A stretch of 64,000 bases of DNA from Enterobacter asburiae (GTDB lineage: Bacteria > Pseudomonadota > Gammaproteobacteria > Enterobacterales > Enterobacteriaceae): positions 1-64,000 of the forward strand of contig NZ_JAKCMV010000040.1 of NCBI RefSeq assembly GCF_021440515.1, in the 5' to 3' direction. Positions within the stretch are counted from its first letter, which is position 1, and every line of letters begins with the position of its first letter. This document shows, one piece after another, positions 16,816 through 26,622 of this stretch. The notes beneath the pieces were generated by a model, which was not told where the DNA came from, ran no database searches, and worked only from the letters and a program-made list of their open reading frames with translations. The translations under genes and the position numbers were made by a program.

Positions 16816-17829
16816 TTATCCCAGCAGATTCTTCACCGTCGTCAGCGAAATATTCCCCTGCGCCGACAGGGCCTTCGACAGCAGGCCGAACTGCGAGCCG
16901 CTGTTTGCCAGCGCATCCCCCAGCGCGCGGGAGGTCTCCAGCGCCTCACGCGGGCTATAGGCCGTCGCCATATCCTGAATACGCGCCGACACGCGCTCCT
17001 GGTGCTGATGCAGCTTGCTGCGCTCGCGGGTGATTTGCTCCAGCGTCTGCTGGAGTTTGCCGCTGGCTCCGCGCTCCCAGTGGCTGCTCAGCTGGCTAAT
17101 TTCATCTTCGCGGCTCGTTTCCGCCTGAGGCGCCAGCAGGGTAAAGGCGTCCGCCGGAAACTGCTGGCCTTCGCCCCGCACGCTCAGGTGCTGGCTGACC
17201 TGCCCCCAGCGGGCCTCATCAACCTGAAAAACAGCGCTGCCGTCACTGCCTAACGACGCGTGAATGCCCAGCCGCCCCAGCCCGACGTTGAGGTGCATAA
17301 GCGCCTGACGCGGCGTGGCCTGCGCCGGGATCGCCACCGCCGCCAGCTTGCGCTTGCTGCCGCCCAGGGCAAACACCAGGGTTTCACCCGGCGTCTGCTC
17401 CAGCACCTTTTCCATCCCCGGCAGGGTAAAGCTCACCTGACTTTTTTGCTGTAGCGTGACGTTGAAATTACGATCGACCGTGCCGCCCGACAGGGTATTG
17501 CGCTGTTGCAGCAGGGTATTCACCGCCGCAGACGGGCGCTCGCTGCCGCCGCGCATCGCCTGGTGGCGCAGCGTCAGCAGCTGATTTTCCGTTTCAGAAA
17601 GGTAGTTCTCCGCCTTTTGCACCGACGTCAGCTGCTGGTTCAGCTGGACGTTGTAGCGCAGCGGACGGCGGGAGAGCAGCGCCGACTCCGGGAAGAGCGG
17701 CGAGCTGCGGCGTACCGACTCCGCAGATCCGGTGCGCGTAACGGCCGACGCCGCCCCCGGCGTGGTTCTGACCGGGGTGGGCGTTGTGGTTAACGAGGTT
17801 GTTTTTAAGCCGACTTGCATAGGGATCAC
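16816..17829 (-). CDS. lafW: LafW, hook-associated / flagellin-like protein
   Basis: 337 residues from the GTG at 17829 (GTGA overlap with the lfgL stop). An ATG at 17820 is an equally possible start. Helical N-terminal (about 60-110) and C-terminal (about 265-337) segments resemble the coiled D0 parts of hook-associated proteins. The C-terminus ends SLTTVKNLLG, like flagellin. The centre is unlike FlgK, FlgL or FliD. It matches the position of lafW, which Flag-2 loci carry next to lfgL. It is the last gene of the lfgB-lfgL string. The exact assembly role is unknown. Confidence 0.72.
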   Translation of the reverse strand: MIPMQVGLKTTSLTTTPTPVRTTPGAASAVTRTGSAESVRRSSPLFPESALLSRRPLRYNVQLNQQLTSVQKAENYLSETENQLLTLRHQAMRGGSERPSAAVNTLLQQRNTLSGGTVDRNFNVTLQQKSQVSFTLPGMEKVLEQTPGETLVFALGGSKRKLAAVAIPAQATPRQALMHLNVGLGRLGIHASLGSDGSAVFQVDEARWGQVSQHLSVRGEGQQFPADAFTLLAPQAETSREDEISQLSSHWERGASGKLQQTLEQITRERSKLHQHQERVSARIQDMATAYSPREALETSRALGDALANSGSQFGLLSKALSAQGNISLTTVKNLLG

Positions 17830-18746
17830 AACATGCTGAAGAGCGAGAGCTGGCTAATCATGCTGTACGCTTTGTTGGTGATCTGCACCGAGTTGGTGTA
17901 GAGCTGAAGGTTAATGCTGGTGGTGGCCCAGTCGGTATCCGACAGGTCGCGCACCACCTGATCGTTCGCCATGCTGACGTCCGTGTGGGCATCATCCAGC
18001 ATGGTCAGGCGATTCTGACGACCGCCCAGATCGGTCAACAGCCCGGCCACGTTATCGCGCGCCTTGCCGGAGAGATCCAGCATCTCGTTGATATCATCCT
18101 GAATGTCGTTGGCCGACAGGGTCGGGTCCTGCATTTTGTCGCTCAGGGCCTTGAGCTTGTTCAGCATCTCCAGATCGTCACCGCTGCCGGAAAACGCCCC
18201 GACCACGCTGGTGTTTTCGGTCACGTTCACGCCGTTTGCCACCGTGGTTTCACGGGTGCCGTTGTTGCCCTGATAGACATATTTCCCCTGCGCCTCGTCC
18301 CAGACAACCGGTTTGGTGTCGGTTTTGGTGCCGGAGAAGAGATAGCCGCCGCTTTCGTTCTGGGCGTTCATCGACGCCACCAGCGAGTCGAGCATAGAAG
18401 AGAGCTCCGCGCCGAAGCCGTCCATATCGGCATCGCTCAGCGCCCCGCCGTTCGCCGCCGACAGCAGCTTATCGTTCAGGGCAAGAAGCTGGTTGCTCAT
18501 GGCGGTGACGTGCGCTTCCTGGCTGGAGAGCGAGCCGCTCAGCCCGGAGATGTTGCTCTGGTACTGCTTGATGGCCGACTGTTCGCGGTTAAGCTGCACC
18601 AGTCGGGTCGCCGCGACCGGGTCGTCGGAGGGGACGTTGATCCGCTTTTGGGTCGCCATTTGCTCCATCAGCTTGCTGATGCGCGTCCCGTTCGCCCCAA
18701 GCTGCGCCATCATGGCATCGGAATTATATAAACTGCTGATTCGCAT
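17826..18746 (-). CDS. lfgL: LfgL, FlgL-like hook-filament junction protein
   Basis: 306 residues. N-terminal MRISSLYNSDAMMAQLGANGTRISKLMEQMATQKRINVPSDDP is a typical FlgL start. The C-terminal flagellin-like helix ends SMISQLSLFSML. It forms the second junction zone between hook and filament with LfgK. It follows lfgK by 21 bp and overlaps lafW by four bases. Confidence 0.93.
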   Translation of the reverse strand: MRISSLYNSDAMMAQLGANGTRISKLMEQMATQKRINVPSDDPVAATRLVQLNREQSAIKQYQSNISGLSGSLSSQEAHVTAMSNQLLALNDKLLSAANGGALSDADMDGFGAELSSMLDSLVASMNAQNESGGYLFSGTKTDTKPVVWDEAQGKYVYQGNNGTRETTVANGVNVTENTSVVGAFSGSGDDLEMLNKLKALSDKMQDPTLSANDIQDDINEMLDLSGKARDNVAGLLTDLGGRQNRLTMLDDAHTDVSMANDQVVRDLSDTDWATTSINLQLYTNSVQITNKAYSMISQLSLFSML

Positions 18747-18767
18747 AAGTTCGTTCCTTAACGCCGG

Positions 18768-20138
18768 TTAAAACAGGCCTAACAGGTCGTTGAAAATCTG
18801 GTTGCCGGTCGCAATGACCTTCACGTTGGACTGATAGGCCTGCATGTAGACCTGCAAATTGATCGCCTCTTCGTCCTGGTTGACGGAGCTGAGGTTGTTG
18901 CGCTGAAGCTGGGCCTGGTCGAACACCCCCTGCGCCGCCTCCAGCTCGCTCTGGGATTTTTTGCTGGCGATCCCCACGTTGGAGATGATCGCCGCCGCCC
19001 CTTCGTTGAGGCTCATATTGCCCATGCCGCCGATATCGACCTTCTTGTTTTTCAGCGCGATCAGCAGCTCCAGGTTGTCGCCGTTGCCCTGCTCGTCTTT
19101 AGCGCCAGAAAGCGCCAGCTCGTCCGGCTTGAGATCGTTGACCTGCAAGATCCCGTTCGGGTTGGTCAGGTCGAAGGTGAACAGCGGCTTGCCGCTATTG
19201 CCGTTCTTGTCAAAGCCCTGCGCCAGCTGGTCGTTGAACAGGTTAGCGACCGCTTCCGCCATTCCCTGGACGGAGGCCTGCATCTCGGCCAGATCGCCGG
19301 TTTCGTAGTCGTACAGCGCCCCCAGCTGCCCGCCCGTGGACGGGTTCAGGGAGAAGGTGGTGTTGGAGAAGTTCAGGCTCAGCACCGGGTTGCCGCTGCC
19401 GTCCAGGCTGCTGCTTAGCTCGCCCGCCACTTTGCCGCTGACCAGCGGCTGACCGTTTTTCATCGACACGGAGTAGCTGCCGGTGCTGTCTTCCGTCACC
19501 TTCACGTCGGTATAGGTGCTGAGCTGTTTCACCAGCTCATCGCGCTGGTCGCGCAGCACGTTGCTGTTACCGCCCGTGGAATCCATCTCCATGATTTTCT
19601 TATTGTAGTCGGCGATCCCGGCGGTCAGGCTGTTGATCTGCCCCACCATGGTGTCGCGCTGATTGGAAATGGCGTTTTTCTGGGTGTTAATAAAGTCGTT
19701 CATGCTGTTGAAGCGGGTCGCCAGAGAGTCGGCCTGGTTCAGCAGCTGCTGGCGGTTGGCTTCGCTTTCCGGCTCTTTCGTCAGGGCGCTGAGCGCCGAG
19801 AAGAAATCATCCAGCCCGGTGCCGAGGCTGGTGGAATCGGTGCCGATCACTTTTTCCAGCGAGCCGAGATACTGGTTATTGATGCCGTAATAGTTGGCTT
19901 TGCTGTTGCTCTGCCACACCTGGTTGGTCAGATACTGATCGGAGATGCGGCGGATGCTGTCGACCTGAACCCCGGCCCCTGCCGACATCCCGCCGCTGCC
20001 CATCGTCACTACCGAGCTTTGAATAATGCCCTGACGGCTATAGCCCGGCGTCAGCACGTTCGAGATGTTCATGGAGGTCACGCTCATCCCGAACTGCGCC
20101 GCCTGTAGGCCGCTCCAGGCAATGTTGATCATGTTCAT
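18768..20138 (-). CDS. lfgK: LfgK, FlgK-like hook-filament junction protein
   Basis: 456 residues. The N-terminal rod/hook motif AWSGLQAAQFGMSVTSMNISNVLTPGYSRQ is the FlgK form of the flagellar basal-body signature. The C-terminal domain ends in the helix SVNQDEEAINLQVYMQAYQSNVKVIATGNQIFNDLLGLF. It is the first hook-associated protein. It starts 3 bp after the lfgJ stop, so it is cotranscribed. Confidence 0.94.
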   Translation of the reverse strand: MNMINIAWSGLQAAQFGMSVTSMNISNVLTPGYSRQGIIQSSVVTMGSGGMSAGAGVQVDSIRRISDQYLTNQVWQSNSKANYYGINNQYLGSLEKVIGTDSTSLGTGLDDFFSALSALTKEPESEANRQQLLNQADSLATRFNSMNDFINTQKNAISNQRDTMVGQINSLTAGIADYNKKIMEMDSTGGNSNVLRDQRDELVKQLSTYTDVKVTEDSTGSYSVSMKNGQPLVSGKVAGELSSSLDGSGNPVLSLNFSNTTFSLNPSTGGQLGALYDYETGDLAEMQASVQGMAEAVANLFNDQLAQGFDKNGNSGKPLFTFDLTNPNGILQVNDLKPDELALSGAKDEQGNGDNLELLIALKNKKVDIGGMGNMSLNEGAAAIISNVGIASKKSQSELEAAQGVFDQAQLQRNNLSSVNQDEEAINLQVYMQAYQSNVKVIATGNQIFNDLLGLF

Positions 20139-20141
20139 CGT

Positions 20142-20534
20142 TTACTCCTGCCCACGGCGCATCACCGGCACGACGGGGGGCGTTAATTGCTGAGGTTGTT
20201 CCTGTAAAGCGACCAAACCCTGCGTATTCTTAAGCGCCGGGCTATCCTGCGGGCCAAGCTGGGTGATAATCATCTGCGCAATCCCGGTGCTGCGCTGGGA
20301 GGCGAGCTGCGAGGTGAGCTTGTCGTCGTAAAACTCCTGCATCATGCGCTGCTGCTTGCTGTCGAACGGGTTATCGTCCACCAGCGCCTGCGAGGCTTTA
20401 CGCATCTCTTTCATCAGCGAGCGCAGGAACATGGCTTCAAACTGCTCGGCGGCCTGCTCCAGATTTTGCGGCTTCACCTGCCCGGTCATGTCGCCGGGCA
20501 GGGTGGCCATTCTTGACATAATAGCGTCTAACAT
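20142..20534 (-). CDS. lfgJ: LfgJ, rod-binding protein without muramidase domain
   Basis: 130 residues. It holds only the N-terminal FlgJ rod-binding domain (EQAAEQFEAMFLRSLMKEMRKAS ... QRMMQEFYDDKLTSQLASQ). The C-terminal glucosaminidase/muramidase half found in E. coli FlgJ (313 residues) is absent. The protein can therefore cap the rod but not cut peptidoglycan. Another hydrolase must do that; the NlpC/P60 gene beside lafU is one candidate. Confidence 0.92.
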   Translation of the reverse strand: MLDAIMSRMATLPGDMTGQVKPQNLEQAAEQFEAMFLRSLMKEMRKASQALVDDNPFDSKQQRMMQEFYDDKLTSQLASQRSTGIAQMIITQLGPQDSPALKNTQGLVALQEQPQQLTPPVVPVMRRGQE

Positions 20535-20543
20535 CGCGGCTCC

Positions 20544-21635
20544 TTAAATCACCACCAGTTCGGCATCCAGCGCCCCGGCTTCGTGCAGCGCCTGAAGGAT
20601 AGCCATGGTGTCATCCGGCGACGCGCCGAGGCTGTTCAGCGTATTCACAATGCTGCGCAGGCTGGTTCCGGCGGCTACCGTCACCATCTGACCGCGACCG
20701 CGATCCACGCTCACGTCGCTCTCCGGCGTGACCACGGTACGCCCCTGGCTGAACGCGCCCGGCTGGCTGACGTTGGAGGATTCACGAATGGTCACCGTCA
20801 GGTTGCCGTGAGACACCGCCGCCGCGTGAACCACCACGCCGTCGCCAATCACCACCGTCCCGGTACGGGCGTTAAACACCACGCGCGGCGGCTGCTTCCC
20901 GGCGTTGATCTGCACGTCTTCCAGCATCGACATAAACGCCACCCGCTCCCCGGCGGACTGCGGGGCATTCACCACCACGTTGGTGGCGTTTTGCGCCGTG
21001 GCGGTGCCGTAGCCGAACGCGTTGTTGAGCGCCACGGCCACGCTGTTCGCGGTTTTAAAGCTCGGGCGCTTGAGGTTTAAAATCACCTGGCTGTTCTGCT
21101 GGAAGTCGGTCGGAATTTCGCGCTCGACCGAGCCGCCGTTCGGCACGCGGCCCACGGTCGGGGTGTTAATGGTGACGCTGGAGCCGCTGTTGCCTTCGGC
21201 CTTCACGCCGCCGACCACCACGTTCCCCTGCGCCAGCGCGTAGACCTCGCCGTCTGCCCCGCGCAGCTGCGTCAGCAGCAGGGTGCCGCCGCGCAGGCTT
21301 TTCGCATCGCCGATGGACGACACGGTGACGTCAATCGCCTGTCCGCGCGCGTAGCCCGGCGGCAGGGTGGCGCTGATGGCGACGGCCGCCACGTTCTTCA
21401 CCTTCGGATCGATTTTGGTCGGCAGCTGGACGCCAAACTGGCGCAGCATGTTGGTGACGGACTGGCTGGTGAATTTCACCTGGTTTTTATCGCCGGTGCC
21501 GTCAAGGCCCACGACGAGGCTGTAGCCCACCAGCTGATTACCGCGAACGCCCTGGATATCCACCACGTTCCCCAGACGTTCCGCCATCGCCCCGCTGGTC
21601 CACAGGAGCATCAGAAATAGCGTGATTTTTCGCAT
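20544..21635 (-). CDS. lfgI: LfgI, P-ring protein
   Basis: 363 residues from the ATG at 21635 ([18 protein letters not shown]), which has GGAG eight bases upstream. An in-frame ATG four codons earlier overlaps the lfgH stop and contains that ribosome binding site. Signal peptide at about 1-18, then a full FlgI domain ([31 protein letters not shown] ... [12 protein letters not shown]). It forms the periplasmic bushing around the rod, loaded by the chaperone LfgA. Confidence 0.95.
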   Translation of the reverse strand: MRKITLFLMLLWTSGAMAERLGNVVDIQGVRGNQLVGYSLVVGLDGTGDKNQVKFTSQSVTNMLRQFGVQLPTKIDPKVKNVAAVAISATLPPGYARGQAIDVTVSSIGDAKSLRGGTLLLTQLRGADGEVYALAQGNVVVGGVKAEGNSGSSVTINTPTVGRVPNGGSVEREIPTDFQQNSQVILNLKRPSFKTANSVAVALNNAFGYGTATAQNATNVVVNAPQSAGERVAFMSMLEDVQINAGKQPPRVVFNARTGTVVIGDGVVVHAAAVSHGNLTVTIRESSNVSQPGAFSQGRTVVTPESDVSVDRGRGQMVTVAAGTSLRSIVNTLNSLGASPDDTMAILQALHEAGALDAELVVI

Positions 21636-21646
21636 GACAGACTCCA

Positions 21647-22312
21647 TTAAATCGGGAACAGCGGATGGTTGAAGAAGCGGGTCAGCCAGCCTGCGGAGTT
21701 GGCATCGCTCAGCGCGCCGCGTCCCGCGTAGGAGATACGCGCGTTGGCGATGCGCTGGGAAGAGATGGAGTTGTCACGCTCAATATCTTCGGCACGCACC
21801 AGCCCGGTGACGCGCATGTACTCGTCGCCCTGGTTGAGGGTCAGCCACTTCTCGCCGCGCACGGCCAGCACGCCGTTCGGCAGCACCTTATAGACCGCAA
21901 CGGTGATGGCACCACGCAGGCTGTTCTGCTGCTGCGAGGTGGCATTACCGTTGAAGTTGCGGTTGCCGTCGATGGAGCCCGCCAGCTTGTCCACGGAATG
22001 GCCGAAGGCCTCCGGAATGCCGATAGACACGTCGTTTTTCTTACCGAAATTGGTGCGCGCCTGTTTGCTCGCCTGGGTGGACTCATCCAGCTTGACGGTC
22101 AGAATGTCGCCCACCCGGTAGGCGCGGCGATCCTGGGTCAGGGACCAGTTATAGTTGGCGTTATACAGACCGCCGCCCTGCACCTGGGCGGGCGGCATCG
22201 CAAAATCTTCCGGCGGCGCATAGGCCGCGTCGTCTTTATGTACCAGCAGCGCCGGGCTTTCACACCCGGCCAGCAGCAGTACAACTAAGCCGATAACACA
22301 CTGCTTTTTCAT
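21647..22312 (-). CDS. lfgH: LfgH, L-ring lipoprotein
   Basis: 221 residues. A lipoprotein signal peptide ends in the lipobox LLAGC (lipidated Cys18). The FlgH domain follows ([39 protein letters not shown] ... [21 protein letters not shown]). It forms the outer-membrane ring of the basal body. It lies 24 bp after lfgG and runs directly into lfgI. Confidence 0.95.
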   Translation of the reverse strand: MKKQCVIGLVVLLLAGCESPALLVHKDDAAYAPPEDFAMPPAQVQGGGLYNANYNWSLTQDRRAYRVGDILTVKLDESTQASKQARTNFGKKNDVSIGIPEAFGHSVDKLAGSIDGNRNFNGNATSQQQNSLRGAITVAVYKVLPNGVLAVRGEKWLTLNQGDEYMRVTGLVRAEDIERDNSISSQRIANARISYAGRGALSDANSAGWLTRFFNHPLFPI

Positions 22313-22336
22313 TTTCTGTTCACTTCACTTCACGCA

Positions 22337-23122
22337 TCACATCTGCTGCGTGACAAACTTCATCATGTCGTCCGCGGCTGAGACCATTTTGGCGTTCATC
22401 TCATAGGCGCGCTGGACGGTAATCATATCCACCATCTCTTCCACCACCTGAACGTTGGAGCCTTCCAGCGACCCCTGCTCAAGCTGACCGAAAGCCTCTT
22501 CACCCGCGACGCCCTCTACCGCTTCGCCGCTGGCAGCGGTTTCGCGATACAGGTTGCCGCCGATGGCTTCCAGCCCGGCCGGATTGACGAAATTCACCAG
22601 GGTGATCTGCCCCAGCTCAACCGGCTCGGTCTCCCCGGCTACGGTGGCGGTCACGGTGCCGTCTTTGCCGATCTGGATATCCTTCACGTTGTCCGGCAGC
22701 TCAATCTGCGGCACCAGCGGCAGCCCCTGGGCGTTGGTCAGCAGGCCGTCCGGGTTCTTCTGGAAATTCCCCGCGCGGGTGTAGGCAATATCCCCGTCGC
22801 TGGTTTCCACCTGGAAGAAGCCCTGTCCGGTGATCGCCACGTCGAGCTTCTGCCCGGTGTTCTGGATGTTTCCGGTAGAGAACTCTTTCTGCGTGCCGAC
22901 AATTTTCACCCCGGTCCCGAACTGAATGCCGGTCGGCGAGGTGTTGTTCTGGTCAAGCTGACCGCCCGGCGTACGCTGATTCTGATAGAACAGATCCGCG
23001 AACATCACGCGGTCGCGCTTGAACCCGGTGGTGTTAACGTTCGCCAGGTTGTTGGAGATGGCGCTCATCTTCGCGTCTTGCGCGGCAAGGCCGGTTTTAC
23101 TGATCCATAAAGCGGGATTCAT
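22337..23122 (-). CDS. lfgG: LfgG, distal rod protein
   Basis: 261 residues, the normal FlgG length. The N-terminal basal-body rod motif is SAISNNLANVNTTGFKRDRVMFADLFYQ; the FlgG-type C-terminus is SLEGSNVQVVEEMVDMITVQRAYEMNAKMVSAADDMM. It builds the distal rod. It sits between lfgF (17-bp gap) and lfgH. Confidence 0.96.
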   Translation of the reverse strand: MNPALWISKTGLAAQDAKMSAISNNLANVNTTGFKRDRVMFADLFYQNQRTPGGQLDQNNTSPTGIQFGTGVKIVGTQKEFSTGNIQNTGQKLDVAITGQGFFQVETSDGDIAYTRAGNFQKNPDGLLTNAQGLPLVPQIELPDNVKDIQIGKDGTVTATVAGETEPVELGQITLVNFVNPAGLEAIGGNLYRETAASGEAVEGVAGEEAFGQLEQGSLEGSNVQVVEEMVDMITVQRAYEMNAKMVSAADDMMKFVTQQM

Positions 23123-23139
23123 CGTTATTCCTTACTCAA

Positions 23140-23871
23140 TCAGGTATTGCGCAGCAGGCGGTTGCCCGCCGTGGCGAGATCTTCCGCCGCCTTCATCATC
23201 TTGATCTGCGCCTCAAACTGGCGGTTCAGCGCGATGCTCGCCACCATTTCGTTGATGGCGGATACGTTGGAGCTTTCAAGATGCCCCGACACCAGCTCAA
23301 CCTCTTCGGTACGCGGGTTCACGTTAGCATTCGTTATCATGAACCCGGCGCTGTTTTTGCTGAGCTGGGAGGCGGGAATGTCGACCAGCTTGATGCGATC
23401 GACGTCCATCGGCGCCGCCACGTTGCCGTCGTCCGGCACGATGGAGATCACCCCGTCATCGGCAATGGTGATGGACGAAAACGGCGGCAGGACGATAGGG
23501 CCGTTATCCCCGGCGACCGGAAGGCCGTCGATGGTCAAATCGCCCTCTGGCCCCACCTCAATCTGCCCGTTACGGGTGTAGACCTCGCGGTTGCCGCTCA
23601 CCAGCGCAATCAGGCCGCTGCCTTTGATCGCCACGTCCAGATCGCGCCCGGTATCGCGCGTTGCGCCCGGCGTGAGGTCCACGCCGCCCTGCTGCTGCTG
23701 CACCAGAAAACGGGAGGCGTAACCCTCCCCCGAAACTTGCTGCGACAGGGCGTTATCCAGATCGTGACGGAACCCCTGGGTGTTCACGTTTGCCAGGTTG
23801 TTAGCGTGGATCTGCTGCTGCGAGAGGCTGCGCGCCGCGCCGCTCACGGCAGTATAAATCAAGTGATCCAT
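23140..23871 (-). CDS. lfgF: LfgF, proximal rod protein
   Basis: 243 residues. FlgF family: MDHLIYTAVSGAARSLSQQQIHANNLANVNTQGFRHDL at the N-terminus and SSNVSAINEMVASIALNRQFEAQIKMMKAAEDL at the C-terminus. It is one of the rod subunits. Its start shares one base with the lfgE stop. Confidence 0.95.
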   Translation of the reverse strand: MDHLIYTAVSGAARSLSQQQIHANNLANVNTQGFRHDLDNALSQQVSGEGYASRFLVQQQQGGVDLTPGATRDTGRDLDVAIKGSGLIALVSGNREVYTRNGQIEVGPEGDLTIDGLPVAGDNGPIVLPPFSSITIADDGVISIVPDDGNVAAPMDVDRIKLVDIPASQLSKNSAGFMITNANVNPRTEEVELVSGHLESSNVSAINEMVASIALNRQFEAQIKMMKAAEDLATAGNRLLRNT

Positions 23872-25058
23872 CAGACCGCCTGGAACAGCGCCGTCATCAT
23901 GCTGTCGTTGGTGCTGATGACTTTAGTGTTGGCCTGATAGTTACGCTGGGCGGTCATCAGCCCGACCAGCTCGGCGGTCAGGTCTACGTTAGAGCCTTCA
24001 AGCGTATTGGAGCTGAGCGCACCCAGCAGACCGGTGCCCGGCGTCCCGGTCAGCGGCGCGCCGGAGCTGGCGGTTTGCGTCCAGGTGGTGCCGTTTTCCG
24101 ACGAGAGACCGTTCGGGTTAGCGAAGGTCGCGAGAACCACCTGGCCCTGCAACAGACGCTCGCCGTTAGAGAAGGTGGCGTACACGCTGCCGTCTTTATC
24201 GATGGTCTGGCCGGTACGTTCCCCGGAGGCATAGCCGTTGCCGTTTTTCTTGCTGACGGAAAAATCAGAGCCAAACTGGGTGGTGCCGCTGTAGTTCAGG
24301 GCGATATCGATGGATTCCGCGCCCGTGATATCTGCGGACAGGTTGATGGCGCCGTTAGGCTCCTGCAACACGCCCTGCTCGGTAAAGGTCATCTTCTGGG
24401 TGGTGTTCAGCTTCTGATCGTCCATGTAGTAATGGACTTCCCACTCGTTATCGGCGGTTTTAACGAAGTACTGCTTCAGGGTATGTTCACGGCCCAGAGA
24501 GTCATACACCTGGGTGGCGTCGGTGTGGTTGTAGGAGGATTCGTCCTGTGGATCGAAGGTGGTGGTCTTCGGCAGCGCTTCGTTGGCGTTGAGGTTCGCC
24601 GCGAAGTCGAGCGTGCTGGTCGCTTTCGCAGGAATAGAGCCGCTGCTGATGGTCAGGTTGCCCACCGTCCCGCTCTGAATGGTGCCGTTTGGCCCCACCG
24701 GATAGCCTTGCAGATACATACCCTGATTGTTAATCAGGTTGCCAAGGCTGTCGGTCTTCATGTAGCCCGCACGGGTATAGGCGGTGGTGCCGGTGCTGTC
24801 ACGCATCACGAAAAAGCCGTCGCCGTTGATCGCCAGATCGAGGCTGTTGGCAGAGGAAAAGATACTTCCGCTTTTGGAAATACTCTGGGCGACGCCGGTA
24901 ACGCCCACGCCCAGCGGCTGGCCTTCTGCATACATGGACGCAAACTCGGCGCGGCCGGACTTAAAGCCCACGGTACCGGAGTTCGCAATGTTGTTAGAGA
25001 TCGCGCCCAGCTGCTGGTTAATGGCATTCAAGCCCGAAATTGCAATATCAAAGCTCAT
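23871..25058 (-). CDS. lfgE: LfgE, hook protein
   Basis: 395 residues. N-terminal FlgE signature MSFDIAISGLNAINQQLGAISNNIANSGTVGFKSGRAEF, FlgE central domains and C-terminal NVDLTAELVGLMTAQRNYQANTKVISTNDSMM. It polymerises into the hook on the scaffold LfgD, with length set by LafE. It is 12 bp after lfgD. Confidence 0.96.
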   Translation of the reverse strand: MSFDIAISGLNAINQQLGAISNNIANSGTVGFKSGRAEFASMYAEGQPLGVGVTGVAQSISKSGSIFSSANSLDLAINGDGFFVMRDSTGTTAYTRAGYMKTDSLGNLINNQGMYLQGYPVGPNGTIQSGTVGNLTISSGSIPAKATSTLDFAANLNANEALPKTTTFDPQDESSYNHTDATQVYDSLGREHTLKQYFVKTADNEWEVHYYMDDQKLNTTQKMTFTEQGVLQEPNGAINLSADITGAESIDIALNYSGTTQFGSDFSVSKKNGNGYASGERTGQTIDKDGSVYATFSNGERLLQGQVVLATFANPNGLSSENGTTWTQTASSGAPLTGTPGTGLLGALSSNTLEGSNVDLTAELVGLMTAQRNYQANTKVISTNDSMMTALFQAV

Positions 25059-25070
25059 AGTGATTCCTGA

Positions 25071-25766
25071 TTAACTCATTAGTCCCTTAGGGGTGTTGTT
25101 ACTCGACTGCCCAAACTGCGTAATATTGTTGTAAGCCACTTCCCCGATGCCGGTGATGTTCAGCACCGTCGCGCTGCCGTCGAGCGGGATACGCACGTTG
25201 CTCACCACGCCGCCGACCTCAACGGGCACCGAGCTCTCTTCGGTATCGGTGACCACCGACAGGGTGTAGGTGCCCTCTTTCAGCCCCAGCGCTTCCGGGT
25301 CGATGTTGAAATCCACCGTCCCTTTTTCCTGTTTGCCGAGGTCGATTTTGGTTTCCGTGCCGCTTTCGTCTTTCACCACCACGGTGACGGTGTTGGCGGC
25401 GTGATCCAGCGTCAGACGCCCGTCAATGGTGGTGCTGCCGTCGGTTTTCACCGTGTCGGTCTGGACCATCACTTTTTGCCCTACCAGGTTGCCCGTAGAG
25501 AGGGTCTGGAGGTTGTCCATCAGCACGGCGTTGTTCGCCATCAGCTTTGACATGGTTTCCATCGACTGCACCTGGGTCAGCTGCGCGAGCTGGCCGACGT
25601 ACTCGGTGCCGTCGGTCGGGTTGAGCGGATCCTGGTTCTGGATCTGCGCCACCAGAAGCTGCATAAACAGGTTATTCATGCCCGCTGCGGTGTTGTCATT
25701 GGCCGATACGCTGCTGCTGTCGTAAGTCGTAGTACCGGTTTGATTCGCTACGCCATTCACGCTCAT
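25071..25766 (-). CDS. lfgD: LfgD, hook scaffold protein
   Basis: 231 residues. The conserved FlgD N-terminal domain (NNLFMQLLVAQIQNQDPLNPTDGTEYVGQLAQLTQVQSMETM) is followed by a beta-rich FLG/tudor-like C-terminal half. It caps the growing hook and is later discarded. It starts 3 bp after lfgC. Confidence 0.94.
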   Translation of the reverse strand: MSVNGVANQTGTTTYDSSSVSANDNTAAGMNNLFMQLLVAQIQNQDPLNPTDGTEYVGQLAQLTQVQSMETMSKLMANNAVLMDNLQTLSTGNLVGQKVMVQTDTVKTDGSTTIDGRLTLDHAANTVTVVVKDESGTETKIDLGKQEKGTVDFNIDPEALGLKEGTYTLSVVTDTEESSVPVEVGGVVSNVRIPLDGSATVLNITGIGEVAYNNITQFGQSSNNTPKGLMS

Positions 25767-25769
25767 GAA

Positions 25770-26194
25770 TTACGCTTCTCCCAGACGCAGCAGGCTCTGC
25801 TGCATACTTTTCACATTGTTAAGAACGTCCACGTTGGTCTCGAAGTTACGCGACGCGGACATCATGTCGGCCATCTCTTCCACCACGTTGACGTCCGGAT
25901 ACCAGACGTAACCGTCGGCGTTCGCCATCGGGTGGTGGGGCTCATAGCGCTGCACGGCGCTGCCCGTTGAGACCACGTCCAGCACCTGCACGCGCCGCCG
26001 GTCAGCGCCTTGTCGCTCATCAGCTGGTCGTTTTGATACACCGCCGCAAACACCGGGCGGCGCGCTTTATAGACATTCCCCTCATCCACCGCCGGGGTTT
26101 CGGCATTGGCGAGGTTACTGGCGATGGTGTTCAGCCGGACGGTTTGCGCCGTCATCGCCGAACCCGAAACGCGGTAAATATCGCTAAGAGCCAT
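25770..26194 (-). pseudogene. lfgC: lfgC, proximal rod protein gene, frameshifted
   Basis: The region is 425 bp, one short of 142 codons. From 26194 the frame reads a normal FlgC start (MALSIFTN-free form MALSDIYRVSGSAMTAQTVR; NTIASNLANAETP) as far as SDKALTGG, then turns into nonsense and stops at 25862. The rest of FlgC (VQVLDVVSTGSAVQRYEPHHP ... VVEEMADMMSASRNFETNVDVLNN) continues in another frame to 25770. The break lies in the GC-rich CGCGCCGCCGG at about 25991-26001 (plus strand), consistent with one deleted base. No slippery heptamer is apparent. LfgC is a rod subunit, so loss should prevent assembly unless the base is a sequencing error. Confidence 0.9.
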
Positions 26195-26213
26195 TTTTCA
26201 TCACCTGATTCAA

Positions 26214-26567
26214 TTACTTACCTTCAATCGCTTTTTTCAGGCCGGTAAATTTCATGTTTAAAAATGCCAGGCTCATCTGGTAGTCCTGCACATTTTTTGA
26301 AAACTCCGCCTGCTCCACATCCAGCGCGACGGTGTTACCGTCCGAGGAGGGTTGGTACGGCACGCGATACATCTCCTGCGGCGCCGCGTCGGGAAAGAAA
26401 TCCCGCTGCGAACGTTGCATCTCCGCGGCAAAATCAATATCTTTAGCCTGGAAATTGGGGGTATCGACGTTAGCCAGATTTGCTGAAAGCAGTTCCGCCC
26501 TGGAAAGTCGAAGTGCTACAGCCTGCGGATGAACGCCCAATGCCTTATCAAAAGTAATACTCACCAC
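26214..26567 (-). CDS. lfgB: LfgB, proximal rod protein
   Basis: 117 residues. FlgB family: ALRLSRAELLSANLANVDTPNFQAKDIDFAAEM at the N-terminus, with a C-terminal helix FSKNVQDYQMSLAFLNMKFTGLKKAIEGK. It is the first gene of the lfgBCDEFGHIJKL-lafW operon. AGGAG stands just before the start. A sigma-54 promoter ends 56 bp upstream. Confidence 0.95.
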   Translation of the reverse strand: MVSITFDKALGVHPQAVALRLSRAELLSANLANVDTPNFQAKDIDFAAEMQRSQRDFFPDAAPQEMYRVPYQPSSDGNTVALDVEQAEFSKNVQDYQMSLAFLNMKFTGLKKAIEGK

Positions 26568-26622
26568 TCACTCCTTTCTGATGCTGGACACCTGCGATAG
26601 TCCGTGTTGCTGCGACTTTTAA

